DNA from: Acidobacteriota bacterium
GTDB lineage: Bacteria > Acidobacteriota > Thermoanaerobaculia > Gp7-AA8
DNA length: 64,000 bases
Direction: 5' to 3'
Assembly: GCA_003223645.1 (NCBI GenBank)
Contig: QHVT01000017.1
Location: 62,001 to 126,000 of the forward strand
Shown: in pieces, positions 7,817 to 17,956 of the stretch
Layout: every line of letters begins with the position of its first letter
How positions within the stretch are numbered: position 1 is the first letter of the stretch
Made by a program: the position numbers and the translations under genes
Notes under the pieces: generated by a model
What the model saw: the letters and a program-made list of their open reading frames with translations, nothing else
Told to the model about the DNA's origin: nothing
Database searches by the model: none

Positions 7817-8770
7817 ATGTTTCAACGAATCCTCACTGCTGTCGCAGCACTGTTGTTGTCCGCCGCCGCCGTATCCGCCTCGCCGTTGCGCGTCAACGAT
7901 CGCGATTATCGCGGTGCGTTCACGATTCCCGGAGCAGGAAGAATTCAGGGCCAGACCGCGCGCTATTGGACGGACATCAAGATCTTCAACGACTCGGATC
8001 ATCAGATTTATCTTCGGTTCGAGCTGTATTCCACGGCCGGCTATCGCGAAGCGCTCATCGATGTGAACCCGATCGCCGCGGGCGGAGCGGCGGGTTATAC
8101 GTGGGGAAGCGGGTATACCAACGGTTTGGACCCGGTCACGGGATTGCCGATCACTCCCGATCCGCCCGATTTCTGGGCCACCAAGCTCGGATACAACGTC
8201 ATGGGCGCACTGCGCATCGTCGCCGTGCATCAGGACGGCACCGATGACGAAAGCGCCGTTCTTCACGGCTCGGGGCGATTGATGGTGGCGCCGAATTCCG
8301 GCGGCTACATGTGGGAGTCGCAGCCGGGCTTTACCGACTATGAGCTCGGCGGGGTCGATCGCGGAAAAGTAACCGCCAACGGAACGTTGCTGCCGGGATC
8401 TCCCGAGTCGGTCTCGTTCATCACGCCGTATCTGAAGAATGCTCGTCTCGCGGCCGTCGTGACGAACTTCGACCGGCAGCATGATCTGCATTTCACGGTC
8501 GGCGAGCGCTGTGCCCAGTTCCTCGGCCCGAACGGCCTGGAAAAGGTCTGTGCCGCCGGCGCTTCGTTCGACGTTCCGCGCGGAGAAACGCGGCGCGTGC
8601 CGATCGAGATGCTCGAAGCGCATTTCGTGGACCGCCAGTTCGTCCAAGTGGGCGTGAACGAACACGGCAATCACAACTGGTCGGCCTTCCTGACGGCCGT
8701 CGACGATGAGACGAACGACTCGATCGTCATTTGGGATGCACTGTCCGAGAGGCTCTTGACGCAGCGCTGA
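7817..8770 (+). CDS. Secreted hypothetical protein
   Basis: A 317-residue protein with a clear signal peptide (MFQRILTAVAALLLS, cleavage near VSASP). The mature part is rich in Gly, Tyr, Trp and beta-prone segments, suggesting an extracellular beta-sandwich, but no family is recognised. Two cysteines (ERCAQ, EKVCAAG) could pair. The start is chosen from AAAGGAG 12 nt upstream; the frame is open further back but without coding character. It stands alone between a repeat-filled gap and a convergent operon. Confidence 0.75.
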   Translation: MFQRILTAVAALLLSAAAVSASPLRVNDRDYRGAFTIPGAGRIQGQTARYWTDIKIFNDSDHQIYLRFELYSTAGYREALIDVNPIAAGGAAGYTWGSGYTNGLDPVTGLPITPDPPDFWATKLGYNVMGALRIVAVHQDGTDDESAVLHGSGRLMVAPNSGGYMWESQPGFTDYELGGVDRGKVTANGTLLPGSPESVSFITPYLKNARLAAVVTNFDRQHDLHFTVGERCAQFLGPNGLEKVCAAGASFDVPRGETRRVPIEMLEAHFVDRQFVQVGVNEHGNHNWSAFLTAVDDETNDSIVIWDALSERLLTQR

Positions 8771-8780
8771 TCCAACCCGG

Positions 8781-8806
8781 GAGCGGCGGGCGAGAGCTCG
8801 CCGCTC
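8781..8806. terminator. Possible bidirectional terminator hairpin
   Basis: GAGCGGCG and its perfect complement CGCCGCTC flank a 10-nt loop in the 40-bp gap between convergent genes. No T run follows on either strand, so its role as a terminator is inferred from position. Confidence 0.4.
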
Positions 8807-8810
8807 CGCA

Positions 8811-10198
<1,388 letters not shown>

Positions 10199-10202
<4 letters not shown>

Positions 10203-11401
10203 TCGGGGCATGCCGCCGCGGGCAGCGTGATCCGAAACGCCGCACCATGCGTTGAGCTCGACAGTTCCAAATCGCCGTGGTGATCGAGCAGGATCTTTTT
10301 CGAGATCGCCAGTCCGAGTCCCATGCCTTCGCCGGTCTTGCGCGTCGTGGTGTACGGCTCGAAGATCCGCCGGCGCACTTCCGGTGCGACTCCCGGCCCG
10401 TCATCGACGACGTCCACCGTCACCGCCTCCGGGCCGCCGCCGATCGTGAACGTCACGTTTCCGCTGCGCTCGCCCGCCGCGAGCGCACTGTTGTTGCACA
10501 GATTCACGAGGACGCGTCGAAGCATCTCGCGATCGAGCGCCGCGCATCGGCGCGACGGTGCTCCCGCGCAGTGAAGCGTCAGATGGGGCCAGTTCGATGC
10601 GAACGTCATGCAGAACTCTTCCAGGAGTTGCCGGACGTCGCGGACTTCGAGCTTTGGTGCGCCGACGTTCGCGAGCGCGACGAACTCGTTCGTGAATCGC
10701 CGCAGGTGCTCGAGCTCTTCGAGAATGCTCGCTTCCGCCCGGCTCCACGTGCTGGCGTCCGACGGCAGCCGCCTTTGAGCTTCCTGGACCAGCTGCCGGA
10801 TCTCCAGATGAGCAGCCGTGAGCGGCGTGCGCATCTCGTGCGCATGCCGGCGCGCGGCCTCCTGCCACGCGGACAGATGCTCCAGCGCTCGCGTCCGGCG
10901 GCGCTCGCGTCCGATCACTCCCGACGTCTCCTCGATCATCCTGGCGATCCGTCCGATCACATCGCGTCCGCGGTCATCGACGGCGATCTCCGCATCGCCC
11001 ATCGAAAGCGATTGCAGCGCATCACCGATCCGCGCGAGGCGTCGCGTGCGGCTGCGCTGCTCGAGGAAATACGCGGCGACGGCGGCCGCGACGATGACCG
11101 TGACCAGGCCGACCAGCACGAGCTCGAACTGCCGCATCACTTGGCGCCGCGTCAGCGCCATGATCTCGATTCGCGTGAGCAGACGTCGCGTGTCCTCGAA
11201 GCGGCGGCGGTAGACGTCGCGGTGCGCCGGATCGGCGCGCGCCAGCGCCTTTTGATCCTCGAGACTGCGGCGCAGCACTTCCTGCGACTCGCGATTCGCA
11301 GCAAGACCGTACGATACCAGCGATAGCCGGCGTGCGACGGAGGCGAACATCACCAGGACGGCGATCGCCAGCAGAATCAGAAATGTGTTGCGGAGAGTCA
11401 T
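10199..11401 (-). CDS. Membrane sensor histidine kinase
   Basis: A 400-residue kinase. A first transmembrane helix (about 5-25), a short periplasmic segment rich in Arg (about 30-95), a second helix (about 100-125) and a HAMP-like region come first. The HisKA domain has His188 in RRHAHEMRTPLTA, and the ATPase domain has an N box (VLVNLCNNSALAAG), G1 (DVVDDGPGV) and G2 (EGMGLGLAISKKIL). The usual ATPase features are all present. It starts at 11401 with an ATGA overlap onto the preceding gene and ends in an ATGA overlap with the regulator, so the operon is translationally coupled. The signal sensed is unknown; the two genes before it encode envelope proteins that may supply it. Confidence 0.9.
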
Positions 11402-12012
11402 GGCCGCGTCAGCGGAACGGTCCAGCGCCACGAGCGAATCGGTTTTCGCCGGACTCCGTTTCCAATGATGACATCGAGGATGCTCGTGTCCGCGCCCGCC
11501 TCCCGCTGCGGCGGCGCGCGGGTGTTTCTCGCCTCGGTCATCGAGCGCATCAGCCAGCGCTGCGCGTCCGCTTCTTCCGCCGCCGAGAACGGCACCACTT
11601 CTGTTTTCACGGTCACGCGCGAGGGCGCGTCCGCGGCGGAAACCGCCGCGGCTCCCAGCGCCGCGTTGCTCCACCACGACACGAGTTTTTCGAACGTCGC
11701 AAAGGAGAGATTTTGCCGATGCGCATGGGTTCCGATCACTCCGACGAGGAACTTCTCGTCCCACAACTCGTAGCGGATCTCGACGCGCACCGCGCCGCGG
11801 ATCGGAACGCCGCTCCGCGACGTTGCTTCGATCGATGTGATCACGACGGTCGTCAGTCCGTTCGTGAGCTGCTTTTCCATCGCGGCGTCGTTCAGCACTG
11901 AGGAGGGGAGGGAGACGAGAATCTGGTCCGACTGCAGGATCGCCTTCGGCGCGGCAGGCGGACGTGCGACGGCGGCCGCGGCGGCGATCAACACGGCGGC
12001 CGCAAGCCTCAT
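11398..12012 (-). CDS. Periplasmic DUF4390-like protein
   Basis: A 204-residue protein with an Ala-rich signal peptide (MRLAAAVLIAAAAAVARPP). The mature chain contains LTNGLTTVVITSIEATSR and VRVEIRYELWDEKFLVGV, which resemble DUF4390, a family known next to NtrY/NtrX-type two-component genes. That match is from memory and not certain. It overlaps both neighbours by 4 nt (ATGA), between the outer-membrane barrel and the kinase. This position fits a role in passing an envelope signal to the kinase. Confidence 0.6.
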   Translation of the reverse strand: MRLAAAVLIAAAAAVARPPAAPKAILQSDQILVSLPSSVLNDAAMEKQLTNGLTTVVITSIEATSRSGVPIRGAVRVEIRYELWDEKFLVGVIGTHAHRQNLSFATFEKLVSWWSNAALGAAAVSAADAPSRVTVKTEVVPFSAAEEADAQRWLMRSMTEARNTRAPPQREAGADTSILDVIIGNGVRRKPIRSWRWTVPLTRP

Positions 12013-13274
12013 TCGTTGCCGAGCCTCCATCCGTTGTACGAGAGGTCGAACCGCGCGACGCCCCACACGTTGCGGAATACGAGTCCGGCGCGTGCGCTCG
12101 CGCGCAATCCGCCCGAATCCGAGTACGCCGGCTCCGCCTCGAGATGGAATCGCAGCTCGCCGGAACCGGGAGCGTGCCCGCTCCAGAGGCTCGCCGTATA
12201 ACCGGCACGCCCGGCGATCTGCCCGACGCCCGACGATCCTCTCGTGACATCGAGCCCGCCGATCACCGATTGGTGCGGAGTGATCTCCCAATATTTCGTC
12301 AATCCGGCGACGAGGTCCCGCGACCAGAAATACTCCGCGTTCAAGTTGCGCGGATCGTCCGGATCGGCAGACGTAAAACGGCTGTCGCGGTACGCGCGCG
12401 CGGAGATCGTTGCGTACACGCCCGACGACGGCAGCAGCAGGTCATCGGTGGTGTCGTAGATCCACGAGAGGTCCGCGGTGTGAACCGACCGCCGCACGAG
12501 GAAGTCCGTGCCTTCGGGATTCACATCACGCGTGCGCTGCTCGCGGTGCCACGTTGCGCGCAGCGCCTGATTTTCGCGCAGCGGAAACGCCGCGCTCACG
12601 TTCCAGATCAGATGATCGCCGAAGCTCGTCGTCGTCGCGCCGCCGAGGTCCGGAACCTCGGTGAAGTCCTGCCGAAACTCGCGATACTGGACGAGCGCGG
12701 CGATCGACGCGCGCGTAGCGAACAAATCGTATTGCGTGAACGCGATGCTGTAGCGATTGTCGCCTGCGCCGAGAGGATCCGTGCCGCCGATGTCGGCAGT
12801 GACCGCGAGCATGGTGCGGCTGCCGGGAAAAATGCGGCCGCCGATGGTTTCACGATCCACGTGATCGCGGAGCACGCGGCCGCTGACGGTTTCGGAACGG
12901 CCGGTCGAGGGGTCGATCACCTGCCGGGTCGTGGCGAACATGTCGATGGACGTGCGCCAGTTGCCGAACAGCGGCTTGTTTTCCGTGACGCGCAAGACGA
13001 CGACGTACGTTCCGCGCACCGATCCTTTTTCGAGCTGCACGTCCGTATCGAGGACAAAGGGCAGCCGCCGCACGCGCGCAACCGCGTCGCGAATCTGCCC
13101 CTCGGTGTAGCTGCTTCCGGCATTCAGCTGCGACTCGGCGACGACGATCGCCGGCGATGCGAAGCGGAGTCCCGATACCCGGATCGATTCGACTGGGAAT
13201 CGCGGCTCGTCCGCCGCGGCGGCAGCCACGCACGTCACGAGGAGGATCAGCAGCGCTGAACGCGCGATCGGCAT
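12009..13274 (-). CDS. Omp85/BamA-like outer-membrane protein with one POTRA-type domain
   Basis: A 421-residue protein. A signal peptide (MPIARSALLILLVTCVAAAA) is followed by one POTRA-like domain (about 25-105: FPVESIRVSGLRFASPAIV ... VVVLRVTENKPLFG). The C-terminal two-thirds has alternating hydrophobic strands ending in VARFDLSYNGWRL, as in Omp85-type beta-barrels. Typical BamA has five POTRA domains and about 800 residues, so this is a small relative closer to TamA/TPS-type or bacterial-surface-antigen proteins. It opens a four-gene minus-strand operon with a periplasmic protein, sensor kinase and response regulator. The start at 13274 is chosen because the signal peptide begins there. 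Confidence 0.75.
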   Translation of the reverse strand: MPIARSALLILLVTCVAAAAADEPRFPVESIRVSGLRFASPAIVVAESQLNAGSSYTEGQIRDAVARVRRLPFVLDTDVQLEKGSVRGTYVVVLRVTENKPLFGNWRTSIDMFATTRQVIDPSTGRSETVSGRVLRDHVDRETIGGRIFPGSRTMLAVTADIGGTDPLGAGDNRYSIAFTQYDLFATRASIAALVQYREFRQDFTEVPDLGGATTTSFGDHLIWNVSAAFPLRENQALRATWHREQRTRDVNPEGTDFLVRRSVHTADLSWIYDTTDDLLLPSSGVYATISARAYRDSRFTSADPDDPRNLNAEYFWSRDLVAGLTKYWEITPHQSVIGGLDVTRGSSGVGQIAGRAGYTASLWSGHAPGSGELRFHLEAEPAYSDSGGLRASARAGLVFRNVWGVARFDLSYNGWRLGNE

Positions 13275-13396
13275 TCGTCTGAATGCTATCGTCCCAGGCG
13301 CGTTCAGCAAACGGACGCGTCAAGATGCGTGGCGCCGGCAGCGTAACTCACACGGAACATGGGCGTTGGCCGTTGCGATGGCGAGCCGCGTGAAGT

Positions 13397-13412
13397 GTAT
13401 GAAGCTTCATAC
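13397..13412. promoter_or_regulatory. 16-bp perfect palindrome
   Basis: GTATGAAG followed directly by CTTCATAC, in the 163-bp gap between the Omp85-like operon and the lipoprotein gene. It has the size of a dimeric repressor site and lies about 125 bp upstream of the operon start. No regulator can be assigned. Confidence 0.35.
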
Positions 13413-13437
13413 GTTGACTGACCGCATCCCTCACACC

Positions 13438-13866
13438 TCACCCCCGGCTCACCTGCTCCCACTTCGCATTCGTAATCTTCCACTCTCCGCCTTCTTTGGC
13501 CAGCCAGACGTCGAACTTGTATTTTGCCGACGACGGCAGGAGTTGATCGAGTCCGCCGATTTCTCTCGCGGTGCCGTTGAAGTTCGCCACGAAGCGCGCC
13601 TGCGCGGTCGGGCCGCTCTGCCACGTCTGCAGATCGGAGATCGACACGTCGACGCTCTTGTAGCCGAGGAAGTAGCGCTTGAGGTTTTCTTCCGCTTCGC
13701 GGCGTCCGCCGATGTCGTCGGCGTAGTTGGTCGCGAGCTTCTCGACAATCGCACTTGCATCGCGATCGTCCGCCGCCTTTTCGATGTCATGGATCACGTT
13801 CGCGATCGGATCGCCTTTTTTGCATGCGACGAAAAGGAGAATCGCGATTGTGACGGCGCGGCGCAT
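13438..13866 (-). CDS. NTF2/SnoaL-like lipoprotein
   Basis: A 142-residue protein starting MRRAVTIAILLFVACKKG, a lipoprotein signal with the lipidated Cys at residue 15. The rest alternates helices and strands (ANVIHDIEKAADDRD, KYKFDVWLAKEGGEWKITNAKWEQV), like NTF2-like folds that bind small ligands. No catalytic residues are evident. A TAAGAT box ends 6 nt before the ATG, so the message is likely leaderless. It is divergent from the LysM-amidase gene with only 37 bp between them. Confidence 0.7.
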   Translation of the reverse strand: MRRAVTIAILLFVACKKGDPIANVIHDIEKAADDRDASAIVEKLATNYADDIGGRREAEENLKRYFLGYKSVDVSISDLQTWQSGPTAQARFVANFNGTAREIGGLDQLLPSSAKYKFDVWLAKEGGEWKITNAKWEQVSRG

Positions 13867-13872
13867 GGAGCG

Positions 13873-13878
13873 ATCTTA
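13873..13878 (-). promoter_or_regulatory. Leaderless -10 element (TAAGAT), minus strand
   Basis: TAAGAT read on the minus strand ends 6 nt before the lipoprotein ATG at 13866. It lies back to back with the TACAAT box of the divergent gene. Confidence 0.55.
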
Positions 13879-13891
13879 TCTTGACCGGGTG

Positions 13892-13897
13892 TACAAT
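13892..13897 (+). promoter_or_regulatory. Leaderless -10 element (TACAAT) for the amidase gene
   Basis: TACAAT ends 6 nt before the GTG start at 13904, and no Shine-Dalgarno is present. Confidence 0.6.
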
Positions 13898-13903
13898 TTT
13901 CCC

Positions 13904-15757
13904 GTGCGTAAGTGGTGGGTGTGGTGGTTCTGCAACCTCGGCGCTGCAGCTGTCTTCGCCGCTCCCCTCGCGCAGTCTCCCATCGCCCCTGCAATCGCGA
14001 TCGCCCAGGTTTCGTCCGAGGTGCGCGCGGCGTTGACGCGCGAATACGAGATCGAGGTGACGGTGCGGCCGCACTCGGGCGACGCGTGGACGCGTCTCGC
14101 GAAGCGCATCACCGGCGACGCCTCGAACTGGGAAGATCTCGCCTCCTTCAATCAAGCCGACGACAAGCTCGATAGCGAGCACACCGTGCGCGTTCCGTTC
14201 GTGATGCTGCGCGCGAACCTGCAGCGCGATCTCATCCGGATTCTTTTCCCGCTCGACAAAGCGACGCCCGACGGCTGGCAGCACGTCGTCGTCGGCTCGC
14301 GCGGCATCGAAGGCGAATCGCTCTGGAAGCTCGCGGAGTGGTTCACCGGCGACGGCGCGAACTACAGCCTCATTCGCAAAGCCAATCCCAATCAGGGTCT
14401 CTCGACGCACAAAGGGGACGTGATCCTCATTCCACAACGGCTGCTCACCGCCGCATTCGGCGGGAGCTCGGAGGGAGAGAATGCACCGAAGACGGCAGCG
14501 GATGTTCGGAAGGCACAGGACGATTCGGCTCAGCGTGCAACAGCGGATGAAGATGTTCCGGAGGCGGCTGCGAGTGTCGTCCCTCTGGCCTCGCCCGCTC
14601 TGACGTATGAGCGAAGCGCCGCCGAACCGTACGCCGTCTACCGGCTGCAACGAGGCGAGGCGCTCTATTCGTCCGTCGCGATTCGCTTCACCGGCCGCGT
14701 CTACTCGAAAGACGTCGGCGACGTGCTCGATCGCATCGTGAAGTTCAACGAGATCGAAGACGTGGCGAAGCTGCCGGTCAGCTTCGCGGTGAAGATTCCG
14801 ATGGACCTGCTGCTCCCCGAATACCTGCCGCAGGATGATCCCGAGCGCGTGGCGCGCGAGACGACGCGGCGCGAGAGCGCGCTCGCCGCGCGGCGCGCGC
14901 GCGCGACGGGACTCGCCGGCGTGCACGTGATCCTCGACGCAGGTCACGGCGGCCGCGACGTCGGCACCGAGCACGAGGACGTGTGGGAGTCGACGTACGT
15001 CTACGACGTCGCGTGCCGCCTCAAGCGCATCCTCGAGAACAAGAGCGGCGCGCGCGTGTCGATGACGACGAAATCGAAGGGCAACGGCTACACGATCCTC
15101 GACAAGAACGTGCTGCCGGGCGCGAACGATCACTTCGTGCGCACGACGCCCGAGTATCTGCTCGACGACGCGATCGTCGGCGTCAACCTGCGCTGGTATC
15201 TCGCCAACTCGATGTTCCGCCGCGCGATGAAGTCGGGCGTGCCGAAAGAGAAAGTGATTTTCCTTTCGATCCATGCCGATTCGTTGCATCCGTCGCTGCG
15301 CGGCGCGATGGCGTACATCCCCGGCGCCGGATTCACGACCGGCACGTTCCAGAAGAAAGGCGAGATCTACCTGGCGCGCGAAGAAGTGCGCGAGCAGCCG
15401 ACGGTCACGCATTCGCGCGACGAGGCGCTCGCCGCGGAAGGACTCTCGCGCGATCTCGCGGAGTCGGTGATCGCGTCGTTCGAAGACAAAGGACTGCGCG
15501 TCCATCCGTTCGAGCCCGTGCGCGACAACGTCGTACGCCGCGGCCACGAATGGGTCCCCGCCGTCATCAAGTACAACGAGGTGCCGACGCGCCTGCTCCT
15601 CGAGATCTGCAACCTCGGCAACCCCAAAGACCGCGACCTCGTGACGACGAAGAAATATCGGCAGCAAGTCGCCGATGCGATCTATCGCGGCATCGCCGAC
15701 TTCTATTCCGCGCACGACGACGCGCGGCGCACGGTCGTGGCGAGCGGGTCGAAATAG
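13904..15757 (+). CDS. LysM-domain N-acetylmuramoyl-L-alanine amidase (Amidase_3)
   Basis: A 617-residue exported cell-wall enzyme. A signal sequence (VRKWWVWWFCNLGAAAVFAAP) is followed by LysM-like peptidoglycan-binding repeats (LAKRITGDASNWEDLASFNQ; LWKLAEWFTGDGANYSLIRK; a third near YRLQRGEALYSSVAIRFTGR). The C-terminal amidase (about residue 340 onward) has the zinc motif DAGHGGRDVGTEH, the following Glu in VWEST, SIHADSLHPS and LLLEICNLGN. Such enzymes cut the amide between MurNAc and L-Ala during cell separation. The GTG at 13904 fits both the signal peptide and the TACAAT box. The upstream open frame is antisense to the lipoprotein gene. Confidence 0.9.
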   Translation: MRKWWVWWFCNLGAAAVFAAPLAQSPIAPAIAIAQVSSEVRAALTREYEIEVTVRPHSGDAWTRLAKRITGDASNWEDLASFNQADDKLDSEHTVRVPFVMLRANLQRDLIRILFPLDKATPDGWQHVVVGSRGIEGESLWKLAEWFTGDGANYSLIRKANPNQGLSTHKGDVILIPQRLLTAAFGGSSEGENAPKTAADVRKAQDDSAQRATADEDVPEAAASVVPLASPALTYERSAAEPYAVYRLQRGEALYSSVAIRFTGRVYSKDVGDVLDRIVKFNEIEDVAKLPVSFAVKIPMDLLLPEYLPQDDPERVARETTRRESALAARRARATGLAGVHVILDAGHGGRDVGTEHEDVWESTYVYDVACRLKRILENKSGARVSMTTKSKGNGYTILDKNVLPGANDHFVRTTPEYLLDDAIVGVNLRWYLANSMFRRAMKSGVPKEKVIFLSIHADSLHPSLRGAMAYIPGAGFTTGTFQKKGEIYLAREEVREQPTVTHSRDEALAAEGLSRDLAESVIASFEDKGLRVHPFEPVRDNVVRRGHEWVPAVIKYNEVPTRLLLEICNLGNPKDRDLVTTKKYRQQVADAIYRGIADFYSAHDDARRTVVASGSK

Positions 15758-15758
15758 C

Positions 15759-16000
15759 GGTTGCTCGGTTGCGCAGTCGCGCGGTTGCGCAGCGCCGCGT
15801 CATCCTCAGCGTGAAAAAAAAGTGTCATCCCGAGCGCAGCGAGGGATCCCCGGCACAAGAGCGCTAGACGCTCCGTCGACGGGGGATCCTTCGCCGTCTT
15901 CGCGGCTCAGGATGACATTGATTTTTTCATAGGCGTCATGACAACGATTTCTGCTCTCCACAAAGCGCCGCGCAACCGAGGGACCGCGTAACCGCGCAAC
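15759..16000. repeat. 8-bp-unit inverted repeat (GCGGTTGC type) enclosing a TCATCCCGAGC element
   Basis: The left arm (15759-15800) repeats GCGGTTGC-like units. The right arm (15968-16000) carries the complementary GCGCAACC/GACCGCG units. Between them lies a second palindrome (15823-15917): TGTCATCCCGAGCGCAGCGA ... CGCGGCTCAGGATGACA. So one repeat is nested inside another between the amidase gene and ribH. The region has no gene. Confidence 0.75.
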
Positions 16001-16003
16001 TCA

Positions 16004-16009
16004 TATAAT
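16004..16009 (+). promoter_or_regulatory. Leaderless -10 element (TATAAT) for ribH
   Basis: A consensus TATAAT ends 10 nt before the ribH ATG at 16020. No Shine-Dalgarno is seen. Confidence 0.65.
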
Positions 16010-16019
16010 CCCGCCCGCA

Positions 16020-16523
16020 ATGCCCCGTTCTTTCGAAGGCGATCTCGACGCCCGGGATCTGAAGTTCGCCATCGTCGCGTCCCGCTTCAATGACGAAATC
16101 GTCTCCGCGCTGCTCGACGGCGCGCTGGAATGTCTCACGCGCCACGGCGCATCCGACGACGCGATCGTCTGCTGCCGCGTTCCCGGCGCATTCGAAATCC
16201 CGGCCGCCGTCGCGAAGCTGATCGGCTCCTGCGACGCGATCGTCGCCCTCGGCTGTCTCCTGCGCGGCGACACGCCGCATTTCGATTTCATTTCCGCGCA
16301 GGTGACGAACGATCTCTCGCGCATCGCCAGCGACGCGAAGTTCCCCGTCGCCTTCGGCGTCATCACCTGCAACACCTACGAGCAGGCCGTCGAGCGCTCG
16401 CGGCCGGGAACGAAAAACAAAGGGTGGGAAGCCGCGCTGGCGGCGATCGAGATGGCGAACCTCTGGAAGCGGATGGCAGAGGGCAGAAGGCAGATGGCAG
16501 AGGACCGAGGAAACGAAGAATGA
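16020..16523 (+). CDS. ribH: 6,7-dimethyl-8-ribityllumazine synthase
   Basis: A 167-residue enzyme of the penultimate riboflavin step. It condenses 5-amino-6-ribitylaminouracil with 3,4-dihydroxy-2-butanone 4-phosphate. Family blocks are clear: FAIVASRFNDEIVSALLDGA, RVPGAFEIPAAVAKL, ALGCLLRGDTPHFDFI (catalytic His in the TPHFD motif) and AFGVITCNTYEQAVERS. The last 15 residues or so (AEGRRQMAEDRGNEE) are encoded by the left arm of a GGCAGA-type repeat that has run into the gene. Normal family members end near ANLWK. Confidence 0.93.
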   Translation: MPRSFEGDLDARDLKFAIVASRFNDEIVSALLDGALECLTRHGASDDAIVCCRVPGAFEIPAAVAKLIGSCDAIVALGCLLRGDTPHFDFISAQVTNDLSRIASDAKFPVAFGVITCNTYEQAVERSRPGTKNKGWEAALAAIEMANLWKRMAEGRRQMAEDRGNEE

Positions 16524-16609
16524 TGTGCCGTCCCTCCTGCCATCTGCCATCCGCCATCCGCCATCTGCCATCCGCTATCCGCCATCCGCCATCTGCCATC
16601 TGCCATCTC
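16471..16609. repeat. 7-bp-unit hairpin (GATGGCA type) overlapping the ribH end
   Basis: The left arm (GGATGGCAGAGGGCAGAAGG ...) lies in the ribH 3' end. The right arm is a run of CCATCTG/CCATCCG units. A unique core of about 40 bp lies between. The same family occurs at 25757-25852 and 53314-53474. Confidence 0.8.
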
Positions 16610-16645
16610 CTCCTGGCCTGCGAATCGCACAAGGAGTCCACCTGA

Positions 16646-17062
16646 ATGGGTGCCCGCAGGAAAGCGCGCGAGCTGGCGCTGCAGATGCTCTTTCAGCACG
16701 ACATGTCCGGCAACCGGCCGGAGCAGATCATCGACACGTTCGAAGAGTTGCAGAAGTCGAAGCCGAACACGCGCGAGTTCGCGACGAAGATTTTCAAAGG
16801 CACGATCGACCACATGACCGACATCGACGAGATGATCCAGAACCAGGCCGAGAACTGGCGCCTCTCGCGCATGGCCACGGTCGACCGCAACATCATCCGC
16901 ATGTCGATCTATGAATTTCTCCACGAGACCGACACGCCGAAGCTCGTCATCATCGACGAGGCGATCGAGATCGCGAAAAAGTACGGCACGCAGAAGTCGT
17001 CACAATTCATCAACGGAATCCTCGACGGGATTTTGAAACGCTACAATCTCGCGGGTGCTTAA
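16646..17062 (+). CDS. nusB: Transcription antitermination protein NusB
   Basis: A 138-residue all-helical NusB. It has the N-terminal MGARRKARELALQMLFQHDM and the C-terminal EFLHETDTPKLVIIDEAIEI plus FINGILDGIL blocks of the family. NusB joins NusE on boxA RNA in rRNA antitermination. AAGGAG lies 10 nt upstream of the ATG. The usual ribH-nusB neighbourhood is kept, but the two genes are separated by a large repeat. The last 8 nt overlap the next gene. Confidence 0.95.
   Translation: MGARRKARELALQMLFQHDMSGNRPEQIIDTFEELQKSKPNTREFATKIFKGTIDHMTDIDEMIQNQAENWRLSRMATVDRNIIRMSIYEFLHETDTPKLVIIDEAIEIAKKYGTQKSSQFINGILDGILKRYNLAGA
17042..17047 (+). promoter_or_regulatory. Internal TACAAT box in the nusB end
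   Basis: TACAAT ends 7 nt before the GTG of the SGNH hydrolase gene, inside the nusB coding sequence. It may give that gene its own leaderless transcript in addition to read-through. Confidence 0.45.
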
Positions 17063-17804
17063 GCGCTTCGCGTTCGCGATCGCAATCCTCCTCGCCACCA
17101 TCCCGCTCTCCGCGCAGAAGCGGCGCTCCGTTGCGCCGCAGCCGGTCGATGCCGAACAGCGCATTCTGTTCATCGGCAATAGTCTGACGGAGGGGAATGA
17201 CCTGCCGGCGGTGGTGTGCAGATTGGCGGCGGCGGGACGGCATAACGCCAAGTGCGAGTCCGTCATCGGCGGCGGCTACGCGCTCGAAGATCACTTCGCG
17301 GACGGACGCGCGCTGCGAAAACTCCAGGACGAGCGCTGGTCGATCGTCGTGCTGCAGCAGGGACCGTCCGCGTTGGACGAGAGCCGCGTCAATTTGCGCG
17401 AATGGACCGCGAAGTTCAACACGCTCATCACCGCATCGGGCGCGCGTGCAGCGCTGTTCGCGGTGTGGCCCGAAAAAGCGCGCTCGCGCGATTTCCCGCG
17501 CGTCTCCGACTCCTATCGCCTCGCCGCCGACGACGTCGGAGGCCTCTTCTTTCCCGCCGGCGACGCCTGGCTCGCGGCCTGGCGGCGCGATCCGGGTCTG
17601 CCGCTGTACGGCGGCGACAACTTCCATCCGTCGTCGGCCGGCTCGTATCTCGCGGCGCTCACCATCTATCGCGTGATCTTCGGCGAGCTGCCGCCGATCT
17701 TCGCCGATCGCGGGTTTGCGGCGGCAGCGGCGGGAAGCGATCTCGGACTCGATGCAGGGCGATTGGCAATGCTCGTCGCATCCGCCGAGGAAGCGGTGCA
17801 CTGA
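17055..17804 (+). CDS. Exported SGNH/GDSL-family hydrolase
   Basis: A 249-residue protein with a signal peptide (VLKRFAFAIAILLATIPLSAQ). It has the SGNH blocks: block I ILFIGNSLTEGNDLP (nucleophile Ser), Gly in SVIGGGYALE, VVLQQGPSAL in the block III position, and the catalytic Asp-His pair in GGDNFHPSSAGSYLAA. These enzymes are esterases or lipases with varied substrates, and the substrate cannot be told here. The GTG start overlaps nusB by 8 nt. Confidence 0.8.
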   Translation: MLKRFAFAIAILLATIPLSAQKRRSVAPQPVDAEQRILFIGNSLTEGNDLPAVVCRLAAAGRHNAKCESVIGGGYALEDHFADGRALRKLQDERWSIVVLQQGPSALDESRVNLREWTAKFNTLITASGARAALFAVWPEKARSRDFPRVSDSYRLAADDVGGLFFPAGDAWLAAWRRDPGLPLYGGDNFHPSSAGSYLAALTIYRVIFGELPPIFADRGFAAAAAGSDLGLDAGRLAMLVASAEEAVH

Positions 17805-17811
17805 AACCGCT

Positions 17812-17817
17812 ACAATT
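17812..17817 (+). promoter_or_regulatory. -10-like TACAAT upstream of the hairpin before the DUF4388 gene
   Basis: TACAAT 139 nt before the ATG at 17957. If used, the transcript would carry the whole 17841-17940 hairpin as its 5' leader. Confidence 0.35.
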
Positions 17818-17840
17818 CGCCCGGCGCATCAGCCCGGCGA

Positions 17841-17940
17841 ATGAAGGCAGAAGGCAGAAGGCAGAAGGCAGAACTTAGAAGTGCCGTTGGCACGGGCGAC
17901 TTCTGCCTTCTGCCTTCTGCCTTCTGCCTTCTGCCTTCAT
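17841..17940. repeat. 7-bp-unit hairpin (GAAGGCA type), copy 1
   Basis: ATG followed by repeated AAGGCAG units forms the left arm. Units of CTGCCTT ending in CAT form the right arm. The arms pair almost perfectly over about 35 bp. The centre is unique and holds its own GTGCC/GGCAC hairpin. Copies with the same arms but different centres are at 23201-23302 and 49862-49968. Confidence 0.9.
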
Positions 17941-17956
17941 CAGCGGGAGACCACCA

